Assembly (NCBI GenBank): GCA_037190485.1
Contig: JBBCJB010000022.1
Span: forward strand, 52,124 to 116,123
Origin: Parapedobacter sp037190485
GTDB taxonomy: Bacteria; Bacteroidota; Bacteroidia; Sphingobacteriales; Sphingobacteriaceae
DNA length: 64,000 nucleotides
Direction: 5' to 3'
The translations under genes and the position numbers were made by a program. Below are positions 10,078 through 17,786 of the stretch, piece by piece; position 1 is the first letter of the stretch, and every line of letters starts with the position of its first letter. Under the pieces are notes generated by a model that did no database searches, was not told where the DNA came from, and saw only the letters and a list, made by a program, of their open reading frames with translations.

Positions 10078-12033
10078 ATGAAATACCAAATCACCGTTGC
10101 ATATCTTTTGTTCTTGTTCGCGCCCGGCCATTCAACGGCACAGCCCGACAAAACCGATCCGCGCCAATACAACACCTATGTGCTGGATAACATACCCATC
10201 GCAAAGACACCCCGGTACCTTGGCCTCAACGTGGAGGTCATGAAATACGCCGATAGCACGAATCTCTGGGACTGGTTGGTGGAATCCAATGCGAAAATGG
10301 TCCGTACCCCGCACCCGGATAAGGTGTTACGTAAGCATAACGAACAGGTAAACCAGGTTTATGCCCAGGTCAGAACGGAAAGGGAGTTCGGGGAATTCCG
10401 GAAACGAATAAACAGTAGTCCCGAAAACGCGATCGACTGGAACCACTACCTGTTTTCGGAAGCGTTGCCTTGGCTGGGAACCGTCGATGATATCGTCGCC
10501 AAACTGCGCGATAACAACATGGAATGCGTGCTGGCCATGGCCTATCACCCCTCCGTGTACCCCGAACCCATCCTGCATCACGAGGTGGAGGGCAGACGGC
10601 TTCCAAACGACTCGATCAATTGGTCTGCTGCCGCTTCCGCCTATGAATATTATTTTGCCTGTATGTACCGATACGGCCTCACGCAGCAGGTCCGTTACTA
10701 CATGATGAGCAATGAACCACCCCTCGAAGGCAACTTCACCTTCCAGCAGTATGGGATACTGAGTAAGATGGCGAATCTGGCACTGGAGGATGTCAACGCG
10801 ATGCTTAGGGGCCGCGGCGACGGGGAATCGCTGCGGCTCATCGGGCCTGCCGTATATTCCGCTTACGAAGAATACCTGGCGTATACCAAAGACGACATCG
10901 ATATCCTAGACGTGCATTTCTATGATACCGGTGGCGACCTGTTCGCGAAAAAGCTGCGGCGTGCCTTGATGAGGGCCAGGCAAAATGGCCTGGCGTTAAG
11001 CCTTACAGAGTTCGGGCGCATCGGTGGGGGGATGGATATCGAACAGAGCCTGTTTTCGCTGCCTTCGTCCTTTCAGGTGGCTGAACTGCTCATGGAAGTG
11101 TTGTCGGTCGCGTCCACTGCCGATCCGCTATTTGAGCTCGCTCTTTTCTATCAATTTCAATTTCCCGCCACGCATCGCAACTACAAGAGTTTGGTGTACG
11201 GCGACATGAACCTGGTCGATTGGACGGGGCTGGATCGTGCGGGCAGGGATTTCTTGCCCACGGATCCCGGCTTCCAGCAACTTCAGCTGCGTTTTGCGAC
11301 CCCGGCGTACGACATTTATCGTATGCTTTCGAGGTGTACGCCGGGAATCGGTTCCAAAGACGGATACGGTTACAACGTGTATGAGTTGATGGAGGCCAAC
11401 CGGGGTGTCACGGCTACAAAGGACAGGCGGACAGGACGGAACCTATGGCCAGACCTGGGTTTGGAGAAATATTATGCCAATGGCGGTACCGGCTATGGGA
11501 TCAAAACGGTTGCCGTTGAAGGCAACGGCCGCCTGTATGTCAATATATTGAATACCGGGCCAACGCCACAGGCGGCGATGAATCTTGATTTGTCTTCGTT
11601 CGGCGGGCGGTATCGCTCTGCCGTCGTCCGCGAGACCTCCCTGCTCAAACGGGACGAACCCGTGCAGCAATCGCAGGTAGCCGACGGTATCATTGGTTTG
11701 GAGATTCCCGCCGAATCATTCATCCAGGTCATTTTTACGGAAGCCGATTTATCAACCGTCACGGAAATCCGTTTCGATGAACAAACAACGACGCCAGGCA
11801 ACGCTTCAAGTTTGAAGACGCTGGAAACGACCAGGTTGAAGGTGTCGGGGAAGAGCGGAAACGATTGGATAGACCTGAGTGATTTGAATATCATCTATTC
11901 CGCGGATAAGCAAAGTGGAATAAACGTGTACAGTTCGGGATTGGTGCAACGCACGTTTGATGCAGGGCGGGCGACGGCGGTCATCGCGAAGACCTTTGAT
12001 GGGAACCTCCAGATCGAACAGGCCGTGCATTAA
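10078..12033 (+). CDS. Secreted clan GH-A-like glycoside hydrolase, family not assigned
   Basis: The start at 10078 gives a signal peptide (MKYQITVAYLLFLFAPGHST) ending near AQP. The middle of the protein looks like a TIM barrel with two well-placed glutamates: E213 in YYMMSNEPPLEG, preceded by Asn as in clan GH-A acid/base residues, and E311 in LSLTEFGRIG, as in clan GH-A nucleophiles. The C-terminal part from about residue 450 looks like a beta-sandwich (NGRLYVNILNTGPTPQAAMN). It is the last gene of this locus, and no strong T-tailed terminator was found, only a weak dyad at 12090. It may act on beta-linked backbone sugars, but this is inference; GH39-, GH5- and agarase-like families remain possible. 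Confidence 0.6.
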   Translation: MKYQITVAYLLFLFAPGHSTAQPDKTDPRQYNTYVLDNIPIAKTPRYLGLNVEVMKYADSTNLWDWLVESNAKMVRTPHPDKVLRKHNEQVNQVYAQVRTEREFGEFRKRINSSPENAIDWNHYLFSEALPWLGTVDDIVAKLRDNNMECVLAMAYHPSVYPEPILHHEVEGRRLPNDSINWSAAASAYEYYFACMYRYGLTQQVRYYMMSNEPPLEGNFTFQQYGILSKMANLALEDVNAMLRGRGDGESLRLIGPAVYSAYEEYLAYTKDDIDILDVHFYDTGGDLFAKKLRRALMRARQNGLALSLTEFGRIGGGMDIEQSLFSLPSSFQVAELLMEVLSVASTADPLFELALFYQFQFPATHRNYKSLVYGDMNLVDWTGLDRAGRDFLPTDPGFQQLQLRFATPAYDIYRMLSRCTPGIGSKDGYGYNVYELMEANRGVTATKDRRTGRNLWPDLGLEKYYANGGTGYGIKTVAVEGNGRLYVNILNTGPTPQAAMNLDLSSFGGRYRSAVVRETSLLKRDEPVQQSQVADGIIGLEIPAESFIQVIFTEADLSTVTEIRFDEQTTTPGNASSLKTLETTRLKVSGKSGNDWIDLSDLNIIYSADKQSGINVYSSGLVQRTFDAGRATAVIAKTFDGNLQIEQAVH

Positions 12034-12251
12034 GTCGATTGGTCCAACGTTGTGTTTTTGGGTGTAATTTCGAAAGTCAATGGCTTTTCCGCCAGTGAAT
12101 AGCCGGACACTGGCGCCAATTAAAGTAAACCCTATTCGGTGGCTCCCTTTGGTTCAGAATCAGAGTCAGTTTACCGCCAGAACAATTGAATGAAATGTTA
12201 AAAGATTTGTCGTTAACAATCTATCAACAGCTAGGTTACGGCTTTTTTCGT
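12034..12251. other. Intergenic stretch with a small dyad, no gene seen
   Basis: No open frame in this stretch looks like a protein. An 8-bp perfect inverted repeat (CGCCAGTG at 12090-12097 and CACTGGCG at 12108-12115, 10-base loop) lies 57 bases after the stop of the last hydrolase. It has no T-run after it, so it is at best a weak transcription end for the locus. Confidence 0.35.
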
Positions 12252-12350
12252 TCACCACTTCTCCCTAAACCTTACCGCCGTACTGCCTGCTGGGGGTTCG
12301 AGCTTGTCAAGTATCTTGGCGAATTTGCCGCTGCTTAGTGTTGCAGCGAT
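12252..12350 (-). pseudogene. Duplicated remnant of the 3' end of the XRE regulator gene
   Basis: Read on the minus strand this stretch encodes IAATLSSGKFAKILDKLEPP, then AGSTAVRFREKW and a stop. The intact regulator at 13343-13951 ends in IAVTLSSGKFAKLLDKLEPV, then EGSTAVRFREKG and a stop. The nucleotide match is also evident, with shared blocks such as TTCTCCCTAAACCTTACCGC. Upstream of IAATL the reading frame no longer resembles the regulator, so only about the last 33 codons survive. The two copies flank the truncated AlbA-type gene as direct repeats. Confidence 0.8.
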
Positions 12351-12381
12351 GCAGCCGGGTGCGTAGACAGGTGATGGCTAA

Positions 12382-13215
12382 TTGTCGTCCTGCCAATCTT
12401 TGTATGCGCGTGGACGGCTCACCCACGCGGCCATATTGCTTTTCGGTAAAGCGCCTTATGCGCTTTCCCCGACCACCAGTTTCAAGATCGGTAGGTTTGG
12501 CAAGGATTCGAGCGACCTCCGCTATCAGGATATCATTGAGACAAACCTGTTGACGATGGTCGAGAAGGTGATGGAGAAATTAGCAGACCGCTACCTTATC
12601 CGGCCGACTACCTATAAAGACCTGGAACGCATGGAGCCGCTGGAATATCCCGAGCCCGCCTTGCGCGAGGCGATCCTGAACTCGATAATCCATAAGGACC
12701 AGGCAAGCACATGGATTTTCCTTCGTGTCTATGATGACCGCCTGCACCTTTGGAACCCCGGTATGCTGCCCGAGGAACTGACCGTCGAAGAACTGAAACA
12801 GGAGCATTCATCATATCCCCGCAACAGGAATATTGCCGGTGTGTTTTTCAAGGCCGGATATGTCGAGGCTTGGGGGCGCGGCACCAATGACATCATGGCG
12901 GCCTGCCGTGCGGCCGGGCTCCCTGAACCGATTATCGAGGAAAAACAGGGGGGCCTTAGCATCGTTTTCCTGAAGGATATTTATACGGAAGCGTATCTGA
13001 AGGGGATAGGGCTGGAAGAGCCTTTTATAAAAGTTTTGCTGTTTATAAAGGATAATGGAAGCATCACAAATTCGGAATACCAACAACTCTTTGGGTTTTC
13101 CAAACGAAAGAGTACAAATGATTTACAGCATTTGGTAAACGAACGTTTTATTGAGAAAGTCGGAACGAGGGGCAGGGGAACTTTTTACCGTCTGAAGTTA
13201 GAGCGGTCAAGGTAA
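12382..13215 (+). pseudogene. AlbA/ATP-binding (RecG-like C-terminal) regulator, N-terminus missing
   Basis: The protein matches the C-terminal two thirds of the AlbA_2-HATPase_c_4 family, often annotated as RecG-like putative DNA-binding proteins. Visible blocks are LTHAAILLFGKAPYAL, LREAILNSIIHKDQ, LHLWNPGMLP and YVEAWGRGTNDIMAACRAAG, then a winged-helix tail (NSEYQQLFGFSKRKSTNDLQ). Family members normally carry an N-terminal AlbA domain of roughly 150-200 residues, which is absent here. Similarity starts only around codon 12, after a run that reads like junk, so the start at 12382 is nominal. The missing 5' part and the regulator remnant just upstream indicate a deletion or recombination junction near 12350-12410. 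The remaining fragment could still be expressed, but no promoter was recognised. Confidence 0.75.
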
Positions 13216-13264
13216 TTGGGCATTAATTGGGCATATTGGGCACTAATTGGGCATTAAATGGGTA
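13216..13264 (+). repeat. Short tandem repeat of ATTGGGCATTA-like units
   Basis: Directly after the stop codon of the AlbA-type fragment there are five degenerate units of 9-11 bases built on ATTGGGCATTA (ATTGGGCATTA, ATTGGGCAT, ATTGGGCACTA, ATTGGGCATTA, AATGGGTATA). The first unit overlaps the stop codon by two bases. In one frame they read as repeated NWA and IGH codons, so they may be the debris of a repetitive C-terminal tail. Confidence 0.7.
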
Positions 13265-13342
13265 TATAAAGTTCACTCAGTAGCCATGATCACGAGCTAT
13301 CGGTTAGCTGACGGGTGATATAATTTTGGTGGCTTTTTCCAT

Positions 13343-13951
13343 TTACCCCTTCTCCCTAAACCTTACCGCCGTGCTCCCTTCCACGGGTTCGAGCTTGTCG
13401 AGGAGTTTGGCGAATTTGCCGCTGCTTAGCGTTACCGCTATTTTGCCGATTTCGGCGCTGTGCTTGCCGAGGTCTTTTTTGTTGATGTTCGGGTTCAATT
13501 TGACGAAGGCGTCTTTGCCGGTGCGTGGCGTTTTGAAAAAGCCGGAGGCGACGAGGGTATGCAGTTGCTGGGCCCGGCCCGGGACTCCGTCTGTTTTGTT
13601 GGCGGCTTTGGTTTCTTGCGCTTTCGCTTTGGCAGCGTCCTGCTGCTTTTTTAACTGCGTGATGGCTTTGCGGGTGGCTGCGGGCAATTGCTCAAAGGTG
13701 GGCACGGGATAGTCCGGGTTTCCCATTTGGTGGTATTCGACACCGAAGAATGTGGCGTACCTTATTAGAATCTCAAAGGAAGGATTGGCGGAGCCATTTT
13801 CTACTTCTGAAATGTAGTTGTTTCCCGTCTCCATACATAGCGCAAATTCTCTCTGGGATAGATGGGCTGCCATTCTGAAATCTCGTAACCGCCTGCCAAA
13901 TGTTATTTTGGTAGATTCAATAGTAGAATGAAAAATATTTTGGGTTATCAT
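13343..13951 (-). CDS. XRE-family helix-turn-helix transcriptional regulator
   Basis: This is a DNA-binding regulator of 202 residues. The N-terminal region (FGRRLRDFRMAAHLSQREFA, then NNYISEVENGSANPSFEIL, residues about 18-65) is a clear HTH_3 domain. The rest is a charged, Ala/Lys-rich linker (AITQLKKQQDAAKAKAQETK) and a C-terminal domain ending in KIAVTLSSGKFAKLLDKLEP. Its last 33 codons are duplicated at 12252-12350. The gene is divergent from a promoter at 13951-13980 that fires into the SusC leader, and its start codon touches that promoter's upstream box, so it may regulate that transcript or itself (inference). Confidence 0.85.
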   Translation of the reverse strand: MITQNIFHSTIESTKITFGRRLRDFRMAAHLSQREFALCMETGNNYISEVENGSANPSFEILIRYATFFGVEYHQMGNPDYPVPTFEQLPAATRKAITQLKKQQDAAKAKAQETKAANKTDGVPGRAQQLHTLVASGFFKTPRTGKDAFVKLNPNINKKDLGKHSAEIGKIAVTLSSGKFAKLLDKLEPVEGSTAVRFREKG

Positions 13952-13980
13952 TTGTTAATCAAAAAATATTATTACCTTTG
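13951..13980 (+). promoter_or_regulatory. Bacteroidota-type promoter for the SusC leader transcript
   Basis: TTTG at 13951-13954 and TACCTTTG at 13973-13980 are separated by 18 bases, matching the TTTG-N19-TAnnTTTG pattern of Bacteroidota primary sigma promoters. It points rightwards into the 640-base leader before the SusC gene at 14626. Confidence 0.65.
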
Positions 13981-14167
13981 CCTTACAGGCTTACAGAAGT
14001 GGCTTAAAATAACTGACCGCGCGCTTCCGTAAACCCGAAATAATCAGCGGCGCGATGCCGCTCACTTTGCGAAGCGCATTATTATTCGCTTCAATAACAG
14101 GTCTCTCGTCAGGAAACCGCCAGTTTCAGCAAACGAGAAGGCCGAATGTTCGCCCATTACCTGGGGT

Positions 14168-14404
14168 TTGCGTACCTTTGTGGTACTTTCCAGCGGGGCG
14201 GACTTCGTGTCTTGCTTTTGTTTGCACCCCGAGTTCCTCGGGCCGGTTCCTGGCGGTACCACTGGCAAAAGCGGCGGAGTTCGCCCCGCTGGTGTTTTAA
14301 CACCTTTCCGCTTCACTGCCCGCGCCGACGGGAGCCCTGTTTTTCATGTTGATATTAATCTCGTCGATGCGAATGGTCGCATCGCGATAACCAACAAGTT
14401 ATGA
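14168..14404 (+). CDS. Possible small protein in the SusC leader, unrecognised
   Basis: This 78-codon frame gives a protein whose last third (PVFHVDINLVDANGRIAITN) reads like a real folded protein rather than a chance frame. The first part is less convincing and the start is uncertain. It overlaps the next short frame at 14401 by four bases, a layout typical of translational coupling. A competing 84-codon frame exists on the opposite strand (14062-14316), so at most one of the two is likely to be real. No function is assigned. Confidence 0.3.
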   Translation: MRTFVVLSSGADFVSCFCLHPEFLGPVPGGTTGKSGGVRPAGVLTPFRFTARADGSPVFHVDINLVDANGRIAITNKL

Positions 14405-14466
14405 AAACAGGTTTTACCAAACCCCTTCAAAACCCCGTCATCCGGGTCATCAAGTCACCGGAATGA
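14401..14466 (+). CDS. Possible 21-residue leader peptide, coupled to the upstream frame
   Basis: The frame starts in the TTATGA overlap with the 14168-14404 frame and encodes MKTGFTKPLQNPVIRVIKSP plus a final Glu. Its 3' half lies inside a hairpin (14436-14468), an arrangement seen in leader peptides that control downstream genes. This is inference from layout only; it could be chance. Confidence 0.25.
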   Translation: MKTGFTKPLQNPVIRVIKSPE

Positions 14467-14625
14467 CGCCGTGATTTCAGCTCGGCTATGTCAGCACGCG
14501 CGACACGCGCGCGCTAGCTAATCTGTTGCCTTGCAGGCAGCCCGCTATTTCGGGATGTCCATCGCTGGCGCACGCGTGCCGCGTGTGCCGATACAATCCA
14601 TTTTTCAAACCCTAATCACCAAAAA

Positions 14626-17600
14626 ATGACGTATCACTACGCCAAAGGGCACTATTTGCCAAAATTTCAGCTAAAAGTAGCACTTTTCCATGTAATTCCG
14701 TTGGTGTTACTAATAAATGTGTGTTTGTGTGTCCGCGCGCGGTCACCGGAGCCCTCCGGGACCGCGCCGCGGAACACCGTTAGCGACACCGCCAAAACAT
14801 TCCCAAACGCTGGCGCGCGCGTATCGCGCGTACCGATAGACACCGCCAAGACCGGCGTCCGCGATACCCTGCAGCTCGAGGAGGTTGTGGTCTCGACAGG
14901 TTACCAGACCATCCCGAAGGAACGGGCCACAGGGAGCTTCGAGGTAATCGACAATGCCCTGCTGAACCACAATACCACCACCAACATCCTGAGCCGGCTG
15001 GAAGGCATCACCACGGCCGTTAAATTCCAGAATACCGGTTTCGGTGCGCAGGTAAACCACGCCACGAGGCCCCAGCCCACCATCCGTGGGAAAAGCGGCC
15101 TGCATCATTCGGGCGAGGTACTTATCGTAGTTGACAATTTCCCCTACGAGGGGGATATCAACAACATCAACCCGAACGATGTGGAAAGCATGACCCTGCT
15201 GAAAGATGCGGCCGCAGCATCGATCTGGGGAGCGCGTGCCGGTAACGGGGTAATCCTCATTACCACCAAAAAGGCCCGTTACGGTCAGCCATTATCCATA
15301 TCGGTGGGCAGCAACATCACGGTCGGCGAGCGCCCCGACCTGTTTTACGTACAGCAGATCAAGCCCGCCGACTTCATCGAAGTGGAAAGGTTCCTGTATG
15401 GAAAAGGGTACTACCGTACGCGGCTGAATAACGTCCGTACATTCCCGGCGGTCAATCCGATGGTTGATCTCTGGGACCAGCTTGACAAAGGACTCATCGG
15501 CGAGGCGGACGTAGCCGCACAGGAATCGTTCTACCGGCAGCAGGATGTACGCAATGATTATTCGAAATACATCTACCGCCCATCCGTCAACCAGCAGTAC
15601 AGCCTTTCCCTGCGTGGGGGGAGCGACAAACTCACCTACGGCTTCAGTGCGGGTTACGACGCCAACCGCATGCACGTGGTTACGGCAAATTACGGTAGGC
15701 TGACCCTGCGTTCAGACGCCACGTTCCGTCCAATCCCGAAACTTGAAATCCAGGCCGGGTTATGGTTCACCGAAAACCGGACACGGGATATCGGCCAGGA
15801 CGTAAACCTGCAATACGGCACATCCACGGTCAAGCCTGTCCCGTACCTGCCGTTTTACGACGGATCGGGCCAACCCATCTACCAGTATATGCGCGTGCGG
15901 GAACGTGCCATGGCTACCCTTGTGGGTGGCCAGTTGCTGAACTGGGGTTTCAACCCGGCCGAGGAGACCTCACTCAGCGAGCACGGATTCCGATACCGCG
16001 ATATCATGGCCAATGCCGGGATTTCGTATCGGTTATTTCCCTGGCTGCATATGGAAGGCAGGTACCAGTATGAGATCGCCGACAATGTGCACGAGCGGCT
16101 TTACCGGTCCGGGAGCTACCTGGTCCGCGACTACGTCAACAACTTCACCACGATGCAGGGCGGCCAGCTTAACCATGCATTCCCCATCGGTGACTTTTTC
16201 ATGCCCGCAAGAAATTCGCTTACCGCGCAACAGGCACGGATGCAACTGACGGCCGACCATACCTTCGGGGACCATCGCCTCACCGCCCTTGCTGCAGCGG
16301 AACTGCGGCAAACCGACGACATAACCACCCAGGGCAGTCTGTATAATTACAATAGCCGGAACCTCACCCACACACTGATCGATCCTACGCGCGCTTACCC
16401 CACCGTATTCGGGTCATCCCAGCGGCTGCCCTATTCCAATAGCCTTGCATCCACGCATAACCGCTATACGTCCATCCTCGCCAATGCGGCATATGATTAC
16501 GGTAATCGCTACGTGTTCTCGGCAAGTGCACGAAAAGATGCCAGCAACCTGTTCGGCGTTTCGAGCAACCGCAGGGGTAGCCCGTTCTGGTCGGCCGGGG
16601 TTGCCTGGCACGCCCATAACGAATCGTTTTTCACGATAGGCGCCCTGTCCCAACTGTCCCTGCGCACCACCTACGGTTACAGCGGGAACACGTCCAATAC
16701 CGTGCCTGCCGTGCCGGTCATCTACCTTGCCGGTCTGGACTACACCACCGGCCTACCTTATGCCACAGCCAGTAACCCGCCCAATCCCTCGCTTCGCTGG
16801 GAAAAGGTCAGCATGCTGAACATCGGCCTGGATTTCAGCCTGCGGAACAGGCGCCTTTCAGGCAGTATCGAGTATTACGATAAGCGGCCCACCGATGTCC
16901 TTGCCGAAGCCCCGGTCGACCTATCCACCGGTTTCCAATCCCTTACGGTCAACAGTGCCGATCTGCACGTCACCGGATGGGACCTCAACCTCCATGCCCG
17001 GCATGTCCAAACCGGCCGGTTCCTGTGGGAAGGCCATTACCTGGCCAGCCATAACCGCCAGCGGGTCACCCGGCTGCTTTCCTCCACGGAATACCCTTCG
17101 CGTTTCGTGGCCAACACCTCGCTGAATCCCATCGAAGGGAAAGACGCCTATTCCCTGTTCGTCTACCGTTCGGCCGGGCTCGATCCCACGACCGGCAACC
17201 CGGTGGGTTACCTGGGCGGCGAGCGGAGCATGGACTACATCGGCATCACCAATGCACCCTTGGAGGAATACCGGTATGTAGGCACCACTTCACCCCGCTA
17301 TTTCGGCTCTATGCGCCAGACCGTAAGCTATGGCCCTTATTCCCTTACCATCAACGTGCTGTATAAAGCCGGTTACTATTTCATGCGGCAGAGCATCGAT
17401 TACGGCATGTTATTCGCCAATAACCTGGGGCATGCCGACTTTTACGGGCGCTGGCAACAGCCTGGCGATGAGCTGCGCACCACCATCCCGGCGATGAACT
17501 ACCCGGCAAATATCTACCGTGACAGCTACTACGTCGCATCGGAGACACTGGCCGAACGCGGTGACCACATCCGTATCCAGGAAGTGACCGGCAGTTACGT

Positions 17601-17769
17601 GTGGACACCGGGCACAGGCGTCATCCGGTCCCTGCGTCTGTTCGTTACGGCCAGCAACCTGGGGTTTGTCTGGCGGGCCAACGACCATGGGCTGGATCCC
17701 GACCTGTTCGTTGGCCGGCCATTGCCCGTACCGGCAAACTATGCACTTGGATTCCAACTGACACTTTAA
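14626..17769 (+). CDS. SusC/RagA TonB-dependent outer-membrane protein with unusual short N-terminus
   Basis: This is an outer-membrane importer of the SusC family, 1047 residues. The plug is clear (LQLEEVVVSTGYQTIPKERA from about residue 82, EVLIVVDNFPYEGDINNINP, SMTLLKDAAAASIWGARAGN) and the barrel follows. After the signal-like segment (FHVIPLVLLINVCLCV) there is only a low-complexity stretch of about 45 residues in which DTAKT occurs twice. The carboxypeptidase-like domain and any STN domain normally found in this subfamily are missing. The DNA of this stretch shares a 31-bp imperfect repeat with the leader. SusD and TlpA genes follow at 17787 and 19132, and this trio probably forms one operon. 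The ligand is unknown. Confidence 0.9.
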   Translation: MTYHYAKGHYLPKFQLKVALFHVIPLVLLINVCLCVRARSPEPSGTAPRNTVSDTAKTFPNAGARVSRVPIDTAKTGVRDTLQLEEVVVSTGYQTIPKERATGSFEVIDNALLNHNTTTNILSRLEGITTAVKFQNTGFGAQVNHATRPQPTIRGKSGLHHSGEVLIVVDNFPYEGDINNINPNDVESMTLLKDAAAASIWGARAGNGVILITTKKARYGQPLSISVGSNITVGERPDLFYVQQIKPADFIEVERFLYGKGYYRTRLNNVRTFPAVNPMVDLWDQLDKGLIGEADVAAQESFYRQQDVRNDYSKYIYRPSVNQQYSLSLRGGSDKLTYGFSAGYDANRMHVVTANYGRLTLRSDATFRPIPKLEIQAGLWFTENRTRDIGQDVNLQYGTSTVKPVPYLPFYDGSGQPIYQYMRVRERAMATLVGGQLLNWGFNPAEETSLSEHGFRYRDIMANAGISYRLFPWLHMEGRYQYEIADNVHERLYRSGSYLVRDYVNNFTTMQGGQLNHAFPIGDFFMPARNSLTAQQARMQLTADHTFGDHRLTALAAAELRQTDDITTQGSLYNYNSRNLTHTLIDPTRAYPTVFGSSQRLPYSNSLASTHNRYTSILANAAYDYGNRYVFSASARKDASNLFGVSSNRRGSPFWSAGVAWHAHNESFFTIGALSQLSLRTTYGYSGNTSNTVPAVPVIYLAGLDYTTGLPYATASNPPNPSLRWEKVSMLNIGLDFSLRNRRLSGSIEYYDKRPTDVLAEAPVDLSTGFQSLTVNSADLHVTGWDLNLHARHVQTGRFLWEGHYLASHNRQRVTRLLSSTEYPSRFVANTSLNPIEGKDAYSLFVYRSAGLDPTTGNPVGYLGGERSMDYIGITNAPLEEYRYVGTTSPRYFGSMRQTVSYGPYSLTINVLYKAGYYFMRQSIDYGMLFANNLGHADFYGRWQQPGDELRTTIPAMNYPANIYRDSYYVASETLAERGDHIRIQEVTGSYVWTPGTGVIRSLRLFVTASNLGFVWRANDHGLDPDLFVGRPLPVPANYALGFQLTL

Positions 17770-17786
17770 TCCCGATTGAAACCATC

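Larger units (their letters stand above)
13981..14625 (+). other. Long leader region before SusC, with nested small reading frames
   Basis: This 645-base stretch holds no recognised gene but is not featureless. A second TACCTTTG box lies at 14175-14182. Reading frames exist on both strands: 14168-14404 (+) and 14062-14316 (-). The + frame ends at 14404 in a TTATGA overlap with the start of a 21-codon frame at 14401-14466. A hairpin (CGTCATCCGG at 14436-14445 against CCGGAATGACG at 14458-14468) sits at the end of that short frame. From 14490 to 14593 the sequence becomes rich in CGCG-type repeats. It could be a structured 5' leader or a decayed gene; I cannot tell which. Confidence 0.5.

Noticed and set aside
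14062..14316. 84-codon minus-strand frame in the SusC leader
   Set aside because: It overlaps a + strand frame and a second promoter-like box, and it has no ribosome-binding site. It may be conserved because of the leader itself; the evidence does not justify calling a gene.
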